Origin: an uncultured Fibrobacter sp.
Lineage (GTDB): Bacteria > Fibrobacterota > Fibrobacteria > Fibrobacterales > Fibrobacteraceae
Direction of reading: 5' to 3'
Length of the DNA: 38,915 bases
Assembly (NCBI GenBank): GCA_946186895.1
Contig: CAMHOW010000020.1
Coordinates: 1 to 38,915, forward strand
Shown: positions 1 to 6,515 of the stretch, piece by piece
Position numbering within the stretch: the stretch's first letter is position 1
Layout: each line of letters starts with the position of its first letter
Program-made: the position numbers and the translations under genes
The notes under the pieces: model-generated
Told to the model about the DNA's origin: nothing
Database searches by the model: none
Seen by the model: the letters and a program-made list of their open reading frames with translations, nothing else

Positions 1-797
1 CTTACGAAGATGCCGCTGGCTCCAAGGTCCCGACTGACGAAGTCGAAGAAAAGAATGGCAAGTTCTTCAAGAAGGGAACCGACATCGAGCTCAAGCAGAT
101 CGTGGCGAAGATGAGTAAGTCTCTCAAGAACGTCGTGAACCCCGATGACGTGGTGCGCGACTACGGTGCCGACAGCCTTCGTTTGTACGAAATGTTCATG
201 GGCCCGCTCGACGCCGTGAAGCCGTGGCAGACCAAGGGCATCGAAGGCATGAACCGCTTCCTCGGCCGCGCCTGGCGCTCCGTGGTGGGCGATTCTGATG
301 AAGCCCCGGTGTTCGTTGACGAAACTGCTCCGGAAGCTATCGAGAAGGTGATGCACCAGACCGTCATCAAGGTCACGAGCGACATCGAGAACATGAGCTT
401 CAACACCGCGATTAGCCAGCTGATGATCTTCAACAACGAAATGATGAAGATGGACAAGCGCTACCGCGAACCGTGCGAAACCTTCGTGAAGTTGCTGCAC
501 CCGTTTGCCCCGCACATCGCCGAAGAAATGTGGAGCATCCTCGGTCACAACGAATCGCTCACGAACGTCGCCTGGCCGGAAGCCGATCACTCAAAGGCCG
601 TGGAAAACACCGCGGAAGTCGTGTTCCAGGTGAACGGCAAGGTCCGCGCTAAGGCATCCGTCGCGAAGGACATGGACAAGGCCGCTCTCGAAAAGCTCGC
701 CATGGACAACGACCGCGTCAAGGAGTTTATGAAGGGCAAAACCGTCGTGAAGTCCATCGTGGTCCCCGGCAAGCTTGTGAACATCGTGGTGAAGTAA
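1..797 (+). CDS. leuS: Leucyl-tRNA synthetase, C-terminal part (5' end outside window)
   Basis: Class I aminoacyl-tRNA synthetase that charges tRNA-Leu in the cytoplasm. The reading frame is open from base 3, so the gene is cut by the window edge and about 264 C-terminal residues are visible. The class I signature KMSKS is at bases 108-122, followed by SLKNVVNPDD, the usual context in LeuS. The helical anticodon-binding domain follows (HPFAPHIAEEMW motif), then the small C-terminal domain of bacterial LeuS (VFQVNGKVRAKA), ending in VNIVVK and TAA. Catalytic HIGH and editing domains lie upstream and cannot be checked. No truncation is visible at the 3' end. A strong hairpin terminator follows about 54 bases downstream. 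Confidence 0.95.
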   Translation, partial: YEDAAGSKVPTDEVEEKNGKFFKKGTDIELKQIVAKMSKSLKNVVNPDDVVRDYGADSLRLYEMFMGPLDAVKPWQTKGIEGMNRFLGRAWRSVVGDSDEAPVFVDETAPEAIEKVMHQTVIKVTSDIENMSFNTAISQLMIFNNEMMKMDKRYREPCETFVKLLHPFAPHIAEEMWSILGHNESLTNVAWPEADHSKAVENTAEVVFQVNGKVRAKASVAKDMDKAALEKLAMDNDRVKEFMKGKTVVKSIVVPGKLVNIVVK

Positions 798-803
798 CGA
801 GTT

Positions 804-836
804 GTCATTGCGAGGCCGAAGGCCGTGGCAATCTCT
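804..836 (+). repeat. Dispersed palindromic repeat, family A (GTCATTGCGAGG...GGCAATCTC), copy 1
   Basis: This element begins GTCATTGCGAGG and ends GGCAATCTC, with ATTGC and GCAAT able to pair around a central CCGAAGG. The same sequence with small changes occurs at 5246-5281 in the opposite orientation and at 31855-31890. This copy sits between the leuS stop and its terminator. It is a REP-like interspersed element; no transposase is nearby. Confidence 0.75.
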
Positions 837-850
837 GATAGCATTAATAA

Positions 851-883
851 AAGACCGTAGCATCCCGCTACGGTCTTTTTTTT
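851..883. terminator. Intrinsic terminator of leuS, probably bidirectional
   Basis: A perfect 11-bp stem (AAGACCGTAGC at 851-861, GCTACGGTCTT at 867-877) with a 5-base loop is followed by an eight-T run. On the other strand the stem is followed by TTTTATTAA, so it could also stop the small minus-strand ORF that ends at 882. Confidence 0.92.
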
Positions 884-1034
884 ACCCGTTACAAAACATT
901 AAAGACGCTAAAATCCCCAAAAGAATGAGTATGGGCAGCACTTTCAATAGCAAGGTGATGGCGCAAGCATCCCCTGCGTCTCCGGCCCCGAAAAGGGCCA
1001 AAATGCCCAAAATTATAAGGAAAGTCACCAACAT
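882..1034 (-). CDS. Possible 50-residue membrane protein
   Basis: This short minus-strand frame opens with ATG at 1034 and ends with TAA at 882. It encodes two hydrophobic stretches, MLVTFLIILGILALFGAG and LLLKVLPILILLGILASLMF, separated by a short polar turn with two Asp and one Cys, so it reads as a two-helix membrane protein. A GAGGG lies just upstream of the start, and TATATATTTATAA, which resembles the -10 boxes seen elsewhere in the window, lies about 15-25 bases upstream. It converges on the leuS terminator. I do not recognise the family. The hydrophobic composition and placed start signals favour a real gene, but the frame is short and chance cannot be excluded. Confidence 0.5.
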   Translation of the reverse strand: MLVTFLIILGILALFGAGDAGDACAITLLLKVLPILILLGILASLMFCNG

Positions 1035-1066
1035 AAGCCCTCGCCTTTATAAATATATATACGCCT

Positions 1067-1085
1067 AATGTCAGAATATGACATT
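1067..1085. promoter_or_regulatory. 7-bp inverted repeat, operator-like
   Basis: AATGTCA at 1067-1073 and TGACATT at 1079-1085 form a perfect inverted repeat around GAATA. It lies in the divergent region between the small minus-strand ORF (start 1034) and the gene starting at 1183. The rest of this 385-base gap (798-1182) holds the repeat, terminator and small ORF listed separately and an AT-rich promoter region. A possible promoter for 1183 is TTTACA at 1121 with TACACT at 1146. Confidence 0.35.
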
Positions 1086-1182
1086 TTGAAGATCTCTTTT
1101 AATAAAAATTCCCCTGTTTTTTTACAAATTCCTTCGTAGAAACGATACACTATGTACCGACACAAAAAACAACGAGGTCAAT

Positions 1183-1365
1183 ATGGCGGAAAAGGAAAAC
1201 CAGGTGGAACAGGACCAGAACAAGGTGGAACAGAATCAGAACAACAAGCCCGTAAGTGAAAACGTCTTTCGCCATCCAAAGGAAGGCGAACCCGGCTTCG
1301 ATGAGTTTATGAGGAGCCTTTTCAGGAGGGCGGGTTCGAACATGCTGAGGGAGGATGAAATATAA
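1183..1365 (+). CDS. Small Gln/Asn/Glu-rich hypothetical protein
   Basis: A 60-residue soluble protein with no signal peptide or membrane segment. Residues 1-30 are very rich in Gln, Asn, Glu and Lys, with a short internal repeat (QVEQDQNK/KVEQNQNN) and probably disordered; the C-terminal half contains a short amphipathic stretch FDEFMRSLFRRAG. The start ATG is preceded by a weak AGG. The stop TAA directly abuts the ATG of the next gene at 1366, so the two are likely co-transcribed and coupled. I do not recognise a family. Its promoter may be the TTTACA/TACACT pair at 1121-1151. Confidence 0.7.
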   Translation: MAEKENQVEQDQNKVEQNQNNKPVSENVFRHPKEGEPGFDEFMRSLFRRAGSNMLREDEI

Positions 1366-1974
1366 ATGCTTAACCTGTTCAAACGCCAGTGGCTTCCGTA
1401 CTACATCCGGGATTACATCTTGAAAAAATTCCCCGAAAAGCATTTTCGGGTGGAATTCCAGATTGGCGGCAAGATGGTCGCCCTGGCTCAGGTTGTGGGC
1501 AACGAACGTCATGTTAAACGGGGCTACGTCACCTATACCGACTCCGAAGGGAATACGGATACACAGTGGTTGTTCCTGCTCAGGGGTGAAATTACCTTTG
1601 ACTCAGTAATCCATGCCAAAGACCAGTTCTCCCTGAATGGTATTGAACCCGGTTTACGTAAGCTTCCGCAGGTAGGCAAAGAAAAAGAAGTCGAAAAGTA
1701 CCGCAAGATGCTCAAGAAAAAGCTCTCGGATGCCATAGACTACTGCCCCGGTTCTTTCTTGGACAGGCTTCACGAATACCCCATTACCGACATGCCCCGC
1801 TGGCGTCGCAAGCGCATTCTCAACCTACTTGCCAATATGAGCGAAGATGGAATACCTGCTTTTGTCACCTTTGACCTGGACAATGCGGCGCTTAGCCAGT
1901 TGGAACAGTTCAATGACGAATTGGAACTAGCCATGACGGTGGAGAATACGTATAATCCGGAATTAGACGAATAG
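1366..1974 (+). CDS. Hypothetical cytoplasmic protein, about 200 residues
   Basis: A 202-residue protein with no signal peptide, membrane span or motif that I can place. The first third has strand-like character (HFRVEFQIGGKMVALAQVVG); a charged helical stretch KEKEVEKYRKMLKKKLSDAI lies near residue 110, and a basic PRWRRKRIL patch near residue 145. The start follows the stop of the 60-residue gene with no gap, with GAGG about ten bases upstream inside that gene. Gene pair 1183-1974 is probably one transcript. Base composition is more AT-rich than neighbouring housekeeping genes. No function can be assigned from sequence. Confidence 0.75.
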   Translation: MLNLFKRQWLPYYIRDYILKKFPEKHFRVEFQIGGKMVALAQVVGNERHVKRGYVTYTDSEGNTDTQWLFLLRGEITFDSVIHAKDQFSLNGIEPGLRKLPQVGKEKEVEKYRKMLKKKLSDAIDYCPGSFLDRLHEYPITDMPRWRRKRILNLLANMSEDGIPAFVTFDLDNAALSQLEQFNDELELAMTVENTYNPELDE

Positions 1975-1998
1975 TCTGTCAAAAATGGTGGGAGTTTT

Positions 1999-2004
1999 TA
2001 TATT
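1999..2004 (+). promoter_or_regulatory. Candidate -10 box close to the start of the lipoprotein gene
   Basis: TATATT ends nine bases before the ATG at 2013. If used as a -10 box, transcription would begin about two bases before the start codon, giving an almost leaderless message. No clear -35 is visible. The same arrangement recurs at 3337, 5170, 18827 and 32629. Confidence 0.4.
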
Positions 2005-2012
2005 TCCACTAG

Positions 2013-2540
2013 ATGAAATTCCCTAGGTCTAAATTTGCGGTGTACTGTGTGCTGGTGTCTTCGTGGCTGGCGTTTTGTGCTACATCGTGCGACGAAGGAG
2101 GATTTGAAAGCAAATATACCGCCAGTATTTGCGCCCAGAAACCAGCAGGCGTAGATTCCTTGAATTTACAGGTTACCTACCAGGCAGGGGATTCCGTTTG
2201 GGCTGACTCCAACTCTACGGTATCAGAATATGGCTCCTTTGACCGTCGCAATATGGCTTGCGTAAGTTGTATATGGAAATGTGACAGTTTGTTTTCGCTC
2301 AGTAGCAAAAACAAGATATCGGTTGATCTTTCTTTTTATTGTGCGGGTAAGGTAATAACATTGCCTACTTATGCTATTGACGGACAATCCCACCGTTGGG
2401 GTGAAGACGATATTGATTACCGCTTTGTGGAATTTGACGAACGGAAAATCAACGGGGAATTTGTGTTGGAAACATTTTTGCCTCCAGACGATACCTCCTG
2501 TGGCAGGTTCGTGAATTACGCCGTGTTGAGGTTGCCGTGA
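2013..2540 (+). CDS. Putative lipoprotein of unknown function
   Basis: A 175-residue protein with a signal sequence (KFAVYCVLVSSWLAFCATSC) whose last Cys, residue 26, fits a lipobox (ATSC), so it is probably lipid-anchored in the envelope. The mature part is polar, contains several Cys residues (including ACVSCIWKC) and has no motif that I recognise. It ends with TGA overlapping the GTG start of the next gene by four bases, a sign of translational coupling, so the lipoprotein and the following barrel-like protein are likely made together. AT-rich compared with neighbours. No ribosome-binding site precedes the start; see the candidate promoter at 1999. Confidence 0.8.
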   Translation: MKFPRSKFAVYCVLVSSWLAFCATSCDEGGFESKYTASICAQKPAGVDSLNLQVTYQAGDSVWADSNSTVSEYGSFDRRNMACVSCIWKCDSLFSLSSKNKISVDLSFYCAGKVITLPTYAIDGQSHRWGEDDIDYRFVEFDERKINGEFVLETFLPPDDTSCGRFVNYAVLRLP

Positions 2541-3310
2541 TTCGCGTTCTTTTTTTGATAGCCTGCCTGGTGTGTGTGACCCTGGCCGACGCAGACGACC
2601 CGGCACAGCCCCGCAAGCGGAGGCGTCACCGTGCATCAGAATTTGTCTACCCCTATTTTGAAATCTCCGTAGGGGGGCAGTATTCAAAGTCCGATTACAA
2701 GACGGAATCTATCTCCCATTGGTACCACGATACCGACCGGGACGAAATGGTTTACGACAAGGACCTTTATTACAACATCTACTCCTTTGAGGGGTATGGC
2801 CCGCGCTTTGAGTCGAAAGTAGGTATACTTTTGTTCCAGCGAGGCATTCTGTTTCTTGATTTGGGCTTGGCCTGGTCTTTCGGGGATTCCTACTACAAGT
2901 ACTACTCCCGGGACAAGGAAAAATTCAAGGAGAGCGGTGGTCAACTCTGCCCCTTTTATGGTTTTGGAGTCAAGGTTTATCCCTTCGTGAACGTGGTGTC
3001 GCTTTTGGATGGGTTCTTTGTGGGAACGGCGGTATCTTTTTTGGTCCCGGATAATTCTTGGGATAAGTACGACATGGAATATGCCACTGACGAAGTGGGC
3101 TATAAATTCGAGTTGGGAAACGTCTGGAAGGTTTCGGAGCACTATTTTGTGGGTATAACCCTGAATACGGCCATTTATTGGAGCGGTGTGGGTTCCAACA
3201 AGGAATACGGAGACGACGAGTTCCAGGTGGATAAGAACTCCAAGCGGGACCCCGTTGACGAGGTGAACACCCTGCAGTTGGGTGCCGCTGTGACCGTCGT
3301 GCGCAAGTAG
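2537..3310 (+). CDS. Putative outer-membrane beta-barrel-like protein
   Basis: A 257-residue exported protein starting at GTG 2537 inside the stop of the upstream lipoprotein gene (GTGA overlap). Residues 1-19 form a signal peptide (MIRVLFLIACLVCVTLADA). The mature chain has many alternating aromatic and polar segments (YFEISVGGQYSKSDY, ILFLDLGLAWSFGDSYYKYY, YFVGITLNTAIYWSGVG) and ends in strand-like residues, typical of small outer-membrane barrels. I cannot assign a family or ligand. The coupling suggests that the upstream lipoprotein and this protein act at the same envelope site. Confidence 0.75.
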   Translation: MIRVLFLIACLVCVTLADADDPAQPRKRRRHRASEFVYPYFEISVGGQYSKSDYKTESISHWYHDTDRDEMVYDKDLYYNIYSFEGYGPRFESKVGILLFQRGILFLDLGLAWSFGDSYYKYYSRDKEKFKESGGQLCPFYGFGVKVYPFVNVVSLLDGFFVGTAVSFLVPDNSWDKYDMEYATDEVGYKFELGNVWKVSEHYFVGITLNTAIYWSGVGSNKEYGDDEFQVDKNSKRDPVDEVNTLQLGAAVTVVRK

Positions 3311-3313
3311 GGC

Positions 3314-3342
3314 TTGCTTGCCCTGCCGCCGAGTTCTATATT
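3314..3342 (+). promoter_or_regulatory. Candidate promoter giving a leaderless BASS transporter message
   Basis: TTGCTT (3314-3319) and TATATT (3337-3342) are separated by 17 bases, as in a housekeeping promoter. The -10 box ends only six bases before the ATG at 3349, so transcription would begin at or next to the start codon. No Shine-Dalgarno sequence is present. Confidence 0.45.
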
Positions 3343-3348
3343 TTGCAT

Positions 3349-4359
3349 ATGCTTAAGGTAATCAAGGCTATTAGCCGTCTGCTTTCCAACTACGCTTCCC
3401 CCTTTGTCATCGCAAGCGCCATCGTCGCATTCTTCGTTCCCATCGCCTTTGGCTGGGTTCACGGGAATGTATCCTCCATCATTCTCGGCGTGATTATGCT
3501 GAGCATGGGTCTTACCATTTCTATGGAAGACATTCGGAATCTGCTGAAGCAACCTTTCCACATTCTGCTGGGCGCCGTGGCGCAGTACACCATTATGCCC
3601 TTTGTGGCCTTTGGCCTTACGAAGGTTTTCGGGCTGGACCCCTACTTGGCGGTGGGTATCATTCTGGTGGGGTGCTGCCCGGGCGGAGTCTCTAGCAATG
3701 TGATGAGCTTTTTGGCCCGTGGCGACGTGACCTATTCCGTGAGCATGACCATGGTGAGCACCCTCCTTGCGCCGATCATGACTCCGCTTCTGGTACTTTG
3801 GCTTGCCGATACCAGCATCAACGTGAACGCGGTGGGCATGTTCTTGAACATTCTGTACGTGACGGTGGCGCCCATTACCATCGGGTTCCTCTGCAACCAT
3901 TTCTTGGGCAAACGCCCGGTGTTCAAGGAAATCCAGGCGAACATGCCTGCGGTAAGCGTGATAGGCCTGATGCTCATTGTGGGCGGGGTTGTGGTGACGG
4001 TGCGCCCGCAGTTGTTGACCAACGGTTTTTCGCTAATCTTCTTGGTGCTGGCGGTGGTGTTCTGCCACAATGCGCTGGGCTATGTGCTGGGTTACAGCGT
4101 GGGTAAGCTCTTCAAGTTCAATACCGCCAAGAAGCGGACCATCGCTATTGAGGTGGGCGTGCAGAACGCCGGCATGGCTACCGTGCTTGCCATGGCCTTC
4201 TTTGCCAACCCCGAGAACGTGGCGGCCAACCCCAAGGCGGTGCTTTGCATGGTGCCCTGCGCCTTAAGCTGCGCCTACCATTCCATCAGCGGAACGGTGC
4301 TGGCCAACATATTCGCTTGGTGGGACAATCGAAAAGATTCCCGGTCAAAACGGGCCTAG
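3349..4359 (+). CDS. Bile acid:sodium symporter (BASS) family transporter
   Basis: An inner-membrane secondary transporter of about 336 residues with nine or ten hydrophobic segments. The motif GCCPGGVSSNVMSFLARGDVTYS around residue 110 is the hallmark of the BASS family, and VGVQNAGMATVLA around residue 270 matches its second conserved segment. Members use a sodium gradient to import organic anions such as bile acids or keto acids; the substrate here cannot be read from sequence. I chose ATG at 3349; an in-frame TTG at 3343 lies inside the promoter region. The 3' end overlaps the convergent barrel-like gene by 15 bases. Confidence 0.9.
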   Translation: MLKVIKAISRLLSNYASPFVIASAIVAFFVPIAFGWVHGNVSSIILGVIMLSMGLTISMEDIRNLLKQPFHILLGAVAQYTIMPFVAFGLTKVFGLDPYLAVGIILVGCCPGGVSSNVMSFLARGDVTYSVSMTMVSTLLAPIMTPLLVLWLADTSINVNAVGMFLNILYVTVAPITIGFLCNHFLGKRPVFKEIQANMPAVSVIGLMLIVGGVVVTVRPQLLTNGFSLIFLVLAVVFCHNALGYVLGYSVGKLFKFNTAKKRTIAIEVGVQNAGMATVLAMAFFANPENVAANPKAVLCMVPCALSCAYHSISGTVLANIFAWWDNRKDSRSKRA

Positions 4360-5160
4360 CCCTAGCATGATGCCGATCCGGTGGCCGGTCTCGAATCCGA
4401 ACAGGGTTCCCTTGTTGATGGTGTAGTTTATCCCCAGTTCTAGCGGTGTGCTGAACAACCTAAAGTCTCTTGTCAGGGCGAAGGCGATTTTCATGCCTTT
4501 GTACTTGTCATCCATCTTGCGGCAGTTCTTGGCCAGGTTGTGGTTTTCTGATTCCTGGATGCGGGCCTGGTAAAGCATTACCTCGCTGAATTTCCAGCCA
4601 GTGTTTTCGGCGTCACTCCACCAGAATTTCCACAAGATGCTGGCCTTGAACCCGATTTCGTCGCCGGGCCTGTAATTCTTGTCTTCTAGGAAGGTGTTGT
4701 ACCGTAGGGCAGTTCCCAGCAGCAGGTGAGGCGTCGCCGGAAACAGTACGAAAGGCTCCGCATTCAGCCTATGGAAGCGTTCCTTTTGGGAACCTTCGCC
4801 AGGTGGGAATCTCCAACCCGCATCAAGCCCGAGGCTGCGGTAAAATAGGGTCCGTACACCCAAATAACTCTCGTTGAAACCGTTCACATGCAGGTTGCAG
4901 TAGTTGTGGATGTAACCTTTGGTAGAGAACTCGTAGCTGTAGCTTAAAAATCGGAAAGAGCTGCTGCCGTACAGGCTGAACCAATCGGTGATGGCGTATT
5001 CGGCGGAGGCGGTCATGTCGGTGCTGTAAACGTCGTCGTCCAGTTCCTCGGCCCCTTCTACGGAGAGGGACGTTGTCGGGAAGTGCAGCGGCACAAGCCC
5101 TTCGGTGGCGAAGGCGATACCCGCACAAAGCAGCAACGATAGTCCGATTTTCGTGGTCAT
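4345..5160 (-). CDS. Putative outer-membrane protein (barrel-like), unknown function
   Basis: A 271-residue exported protein with a signal peptide MTTKIGLSLLLCAGIAFA. The open frame extends further upstream to 5277, but ATG at 5160 is the right start because it begins the signal peptide and the upstream extension runs through a dispersed repeat. The mature chain has alternating aromatic strands (AEYAITDWFSLYGSSSFRFLSYSYEF, LELGINYTINKG) and ends in Phe, as many outer-membrane barrels do. No family recognised. It is convergent with and overlaps the BASS transporter, and is divergent from the CotH lipoprotein gene. Confidence 0.78.
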   Translation of the reverse strand: MTTKIGLSLLLCAGIAFATEGLVPLHFPTTSLSVEGAEELDDDVYSTDMTASAEYAITDWFSLYGSSSFRFLSYSYEFSTKGYIHNYCNLHVNGFNESYLGVRTLFYRSLGLDAGWRFPPGEGSQKERFHRLNAEPFVLFPATPHLLLGTALRYNTFLEDKNYRPGDEIGFKASILWKFWWSDAENTGWKFSEVMLYQARIQESENHNLAKNCRKMDDKYKGMKIAFALTRDFRLFSTPLELGINYTINKGTLFGFETGHRIGIMLGLGPF

Positions 5161-5169
5161 CGATTTCAA

Positions 5170-5175
5170 AATATA
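5170..5175 (-). promoter_or_regulatory. Candidate -10 box close to start of the barrel-like gene
   Basis: Read on the minus strand, TATATTTTG ends a few bases before the ATG at 5160, with nine bases between the TATATT hexamer and the start codon. There is no Shine-Dalgarno sequence, again suggesting a nearly leaderless message. Confidence 0.4.
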
Positions 5176-5245
5176 CGAAAGTTGTTCCGTTCCGTTTTTA
5201 TCATATCTTATTACATTTACGTTTAATGTTTTATAGTTTCTCCAC

Positions 5246-5281
5246 GAGATTGCCGCGTCGCCTTTGGCTCCTCGCAATGAC
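5246..5281 (-). repeat. Dispersed palindromic repeat, family A, copy 2
   Basis: Inverted copy of the element at 804-836 and 31855-31890, ending on the plus strand in CGCAATGAC. The ATG at 5277-5279, the most plausible start of the CotH lipoprotein gene, is part of the repeat. In the frame of that gene, sequence upstream of this ATG reads RLPRRLWLLA, a translation of the repeat and not a conserved leader. Confidence 0.75.
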
Positions 5282-6515
5282 TCCGCTAATTTTTTTAGCG
5301 AGCGGTCTTGCGTTGTCGTTTGCGTTGGCCGGCTGTTTCTGGGAAAGTCCCGAAGACAATCCGGAATACCTGCCTCTAGACGATTCCAAGTACCCTTATG
5401 CGGATTTGCCCCGTGTGGTTATCGAGACGGAAGGCTTTCACGAAATACGTGACCGGGAGACGGAATTTCCGTCGAAGCTCCAAATTTACGGCAAGGATAC
5501 TTACGAGAGCGAGGTGTACAGCCTTACGGTCCGTGGCCGTGGGAATTCCAGTTTCAAGATGCCCAAGTACGGCATGAAGTTGGAATTCGACGACAAGGTC
5601 TCCCTTTTCGGCATGCCCAAGAACAGGGACTGGGCGCTGGTCGGCAATTTCGGTGATAAGACCCACCTGCGCAATTACATGATGTCTAGGCTTTCGGAAT
5701 GGCTAGGGGCCCGGTGGACGCCAAAGATGCAGTTTGTAGAAGTCTATCTGAACCGCAAGTATATGGGACTCTACCTGTTATCAGAAACGGTGAAAGTGGG
5801 TCATGACCGTGTGAATATTGTCGAAAGCGATACCACCTTCCTGATTGAGAAGGAAGATTCCAAGAAATACGACCCGCCCTACGTGATGACGGACCGGAAC
5901 TACTATTATCACATCAAGTCCCCAAAGGACCCTAGCGAAAAGTCTAAGCAGTTGTTGCTTTCGCAACTGAACCAGTTCGAGAATGCAACGCAGGCGTTTG
6001 TCCGCAAGACTCCGGCAGAAATTCGGGAATGGATTTCTATGGACGATTTTATGCTTTTCTATTGGGTCCAGGAGTTTTCCAAGAATGAAGACGGTAACTA
6101 TGCCCGGAGCGTCTATCTTACTTGGGAAAAGGGTGGTCCAATGCGTTTTGGCCCTTTGTGGGATTTCGACCTTGCTTTCGGAAACGCCTCTAGAGAAAAT
6201 AACAAGCCTGCCGAAGATTGGTACATCCGGAATTACCGCCAGTATGCCAATATCTTCCGTAGCAGCTGGGTAGAGGAAGTTGCCAAGGATTATTGGATTG
6301 CCCATCGGGAAAAGTTCCGCGCCCTGGTAGATAGCGTTCCCCTGTATGAATCGATCATCAGAAAGGCTGTCGAGAACGAATACCGGCGCTGGCCTATTAT
6401 TTCTAACACGGAAAACTGGGCCTTGAAAGACCCCTACGATTCTTACGAAGAAGGCGTGGAGGCAATGGTGGAGTGGATGCGGAAACGCTTTGACTGGATT
6501 GACAGCAACCTTTAG
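5277..6515 (+). CDS. CotH kinase-like lipoprotein
   Basis: A 412-residue protein of the CotH family, whose founding member, spore coat protein H, is a secreted atypical protein kinase; homologues in fibre degraders are surface proteins of uncertain role. From ATG 5277 the signal sequence runs to LALSFALAGC, a clear lipobox with Cys at residue 20. CotH hallmarks are SLTVRGRGNSSFKMPKYGMKLEF, WALVGNFGDKTHLRNYM, VEVYLNRKYMGLYLLSETV and FGPLWDFDLAFGN. An alternative start is ATG 5226, which would put the repeat-encoded residues ahead of the signal peptide. Neither start has a good ribosome-binding site. Its stop overlaps the stop of the convergent HD-GYP gene by four bases. Confidence 0.85.
   Translation: MTPLIFLASGLALSFALAGCFWESPEDNPEYLPLDDSKYPYADLPRVVIETEGFHEIRDRETEFPSKLQIYGKDTYESEVYSLTVRGRGNSSFKMPKYGMKLEFDDKVSLFGMPKNRDWALVGNFGDKTHLRNYMMSRLSEWLGARWTPKMQFVEVYLNRKYMGLYLLSETVKVGHDRVNIVESDTTFLIEKEDSKKYDPPYVMTDRNYYYHIKSPKDPSEKSKQLLLSQLNQFENATQAFVRKTPAEIREWISMDDFMLFYWVQEFSKNEDGNYARSVYLTWEKGGPMRFGPLWDFDLAFGNASRENNKPAEDWYIRNYRQYANIFRSSWVEEVAKDYWIAHREKFRALVDSVPLYESIIRKAVENEYRRWPIISNTENWALKDPYDSYEEGVEAMVEWMRKRFDWIDSNL

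Noticed and set aside
802..1068. Plus-strand frame of 88 codons
   Set aside because: It begins in a dispersed repeat, crosses the leuS terminator and has no ribosome-binding site; the minus-strand membrane frame in the same place is more convincing.
2223..3900. Minus-strand frames opposite the lipoprotein, barrel-like and BASS genes (2223-2687, 2684-3142, 3175-3900)
   Set aside because: His/Arg/Gln-rich shadow translations; the plus-strand frames have signal peptides, family motifs and coupled starts.
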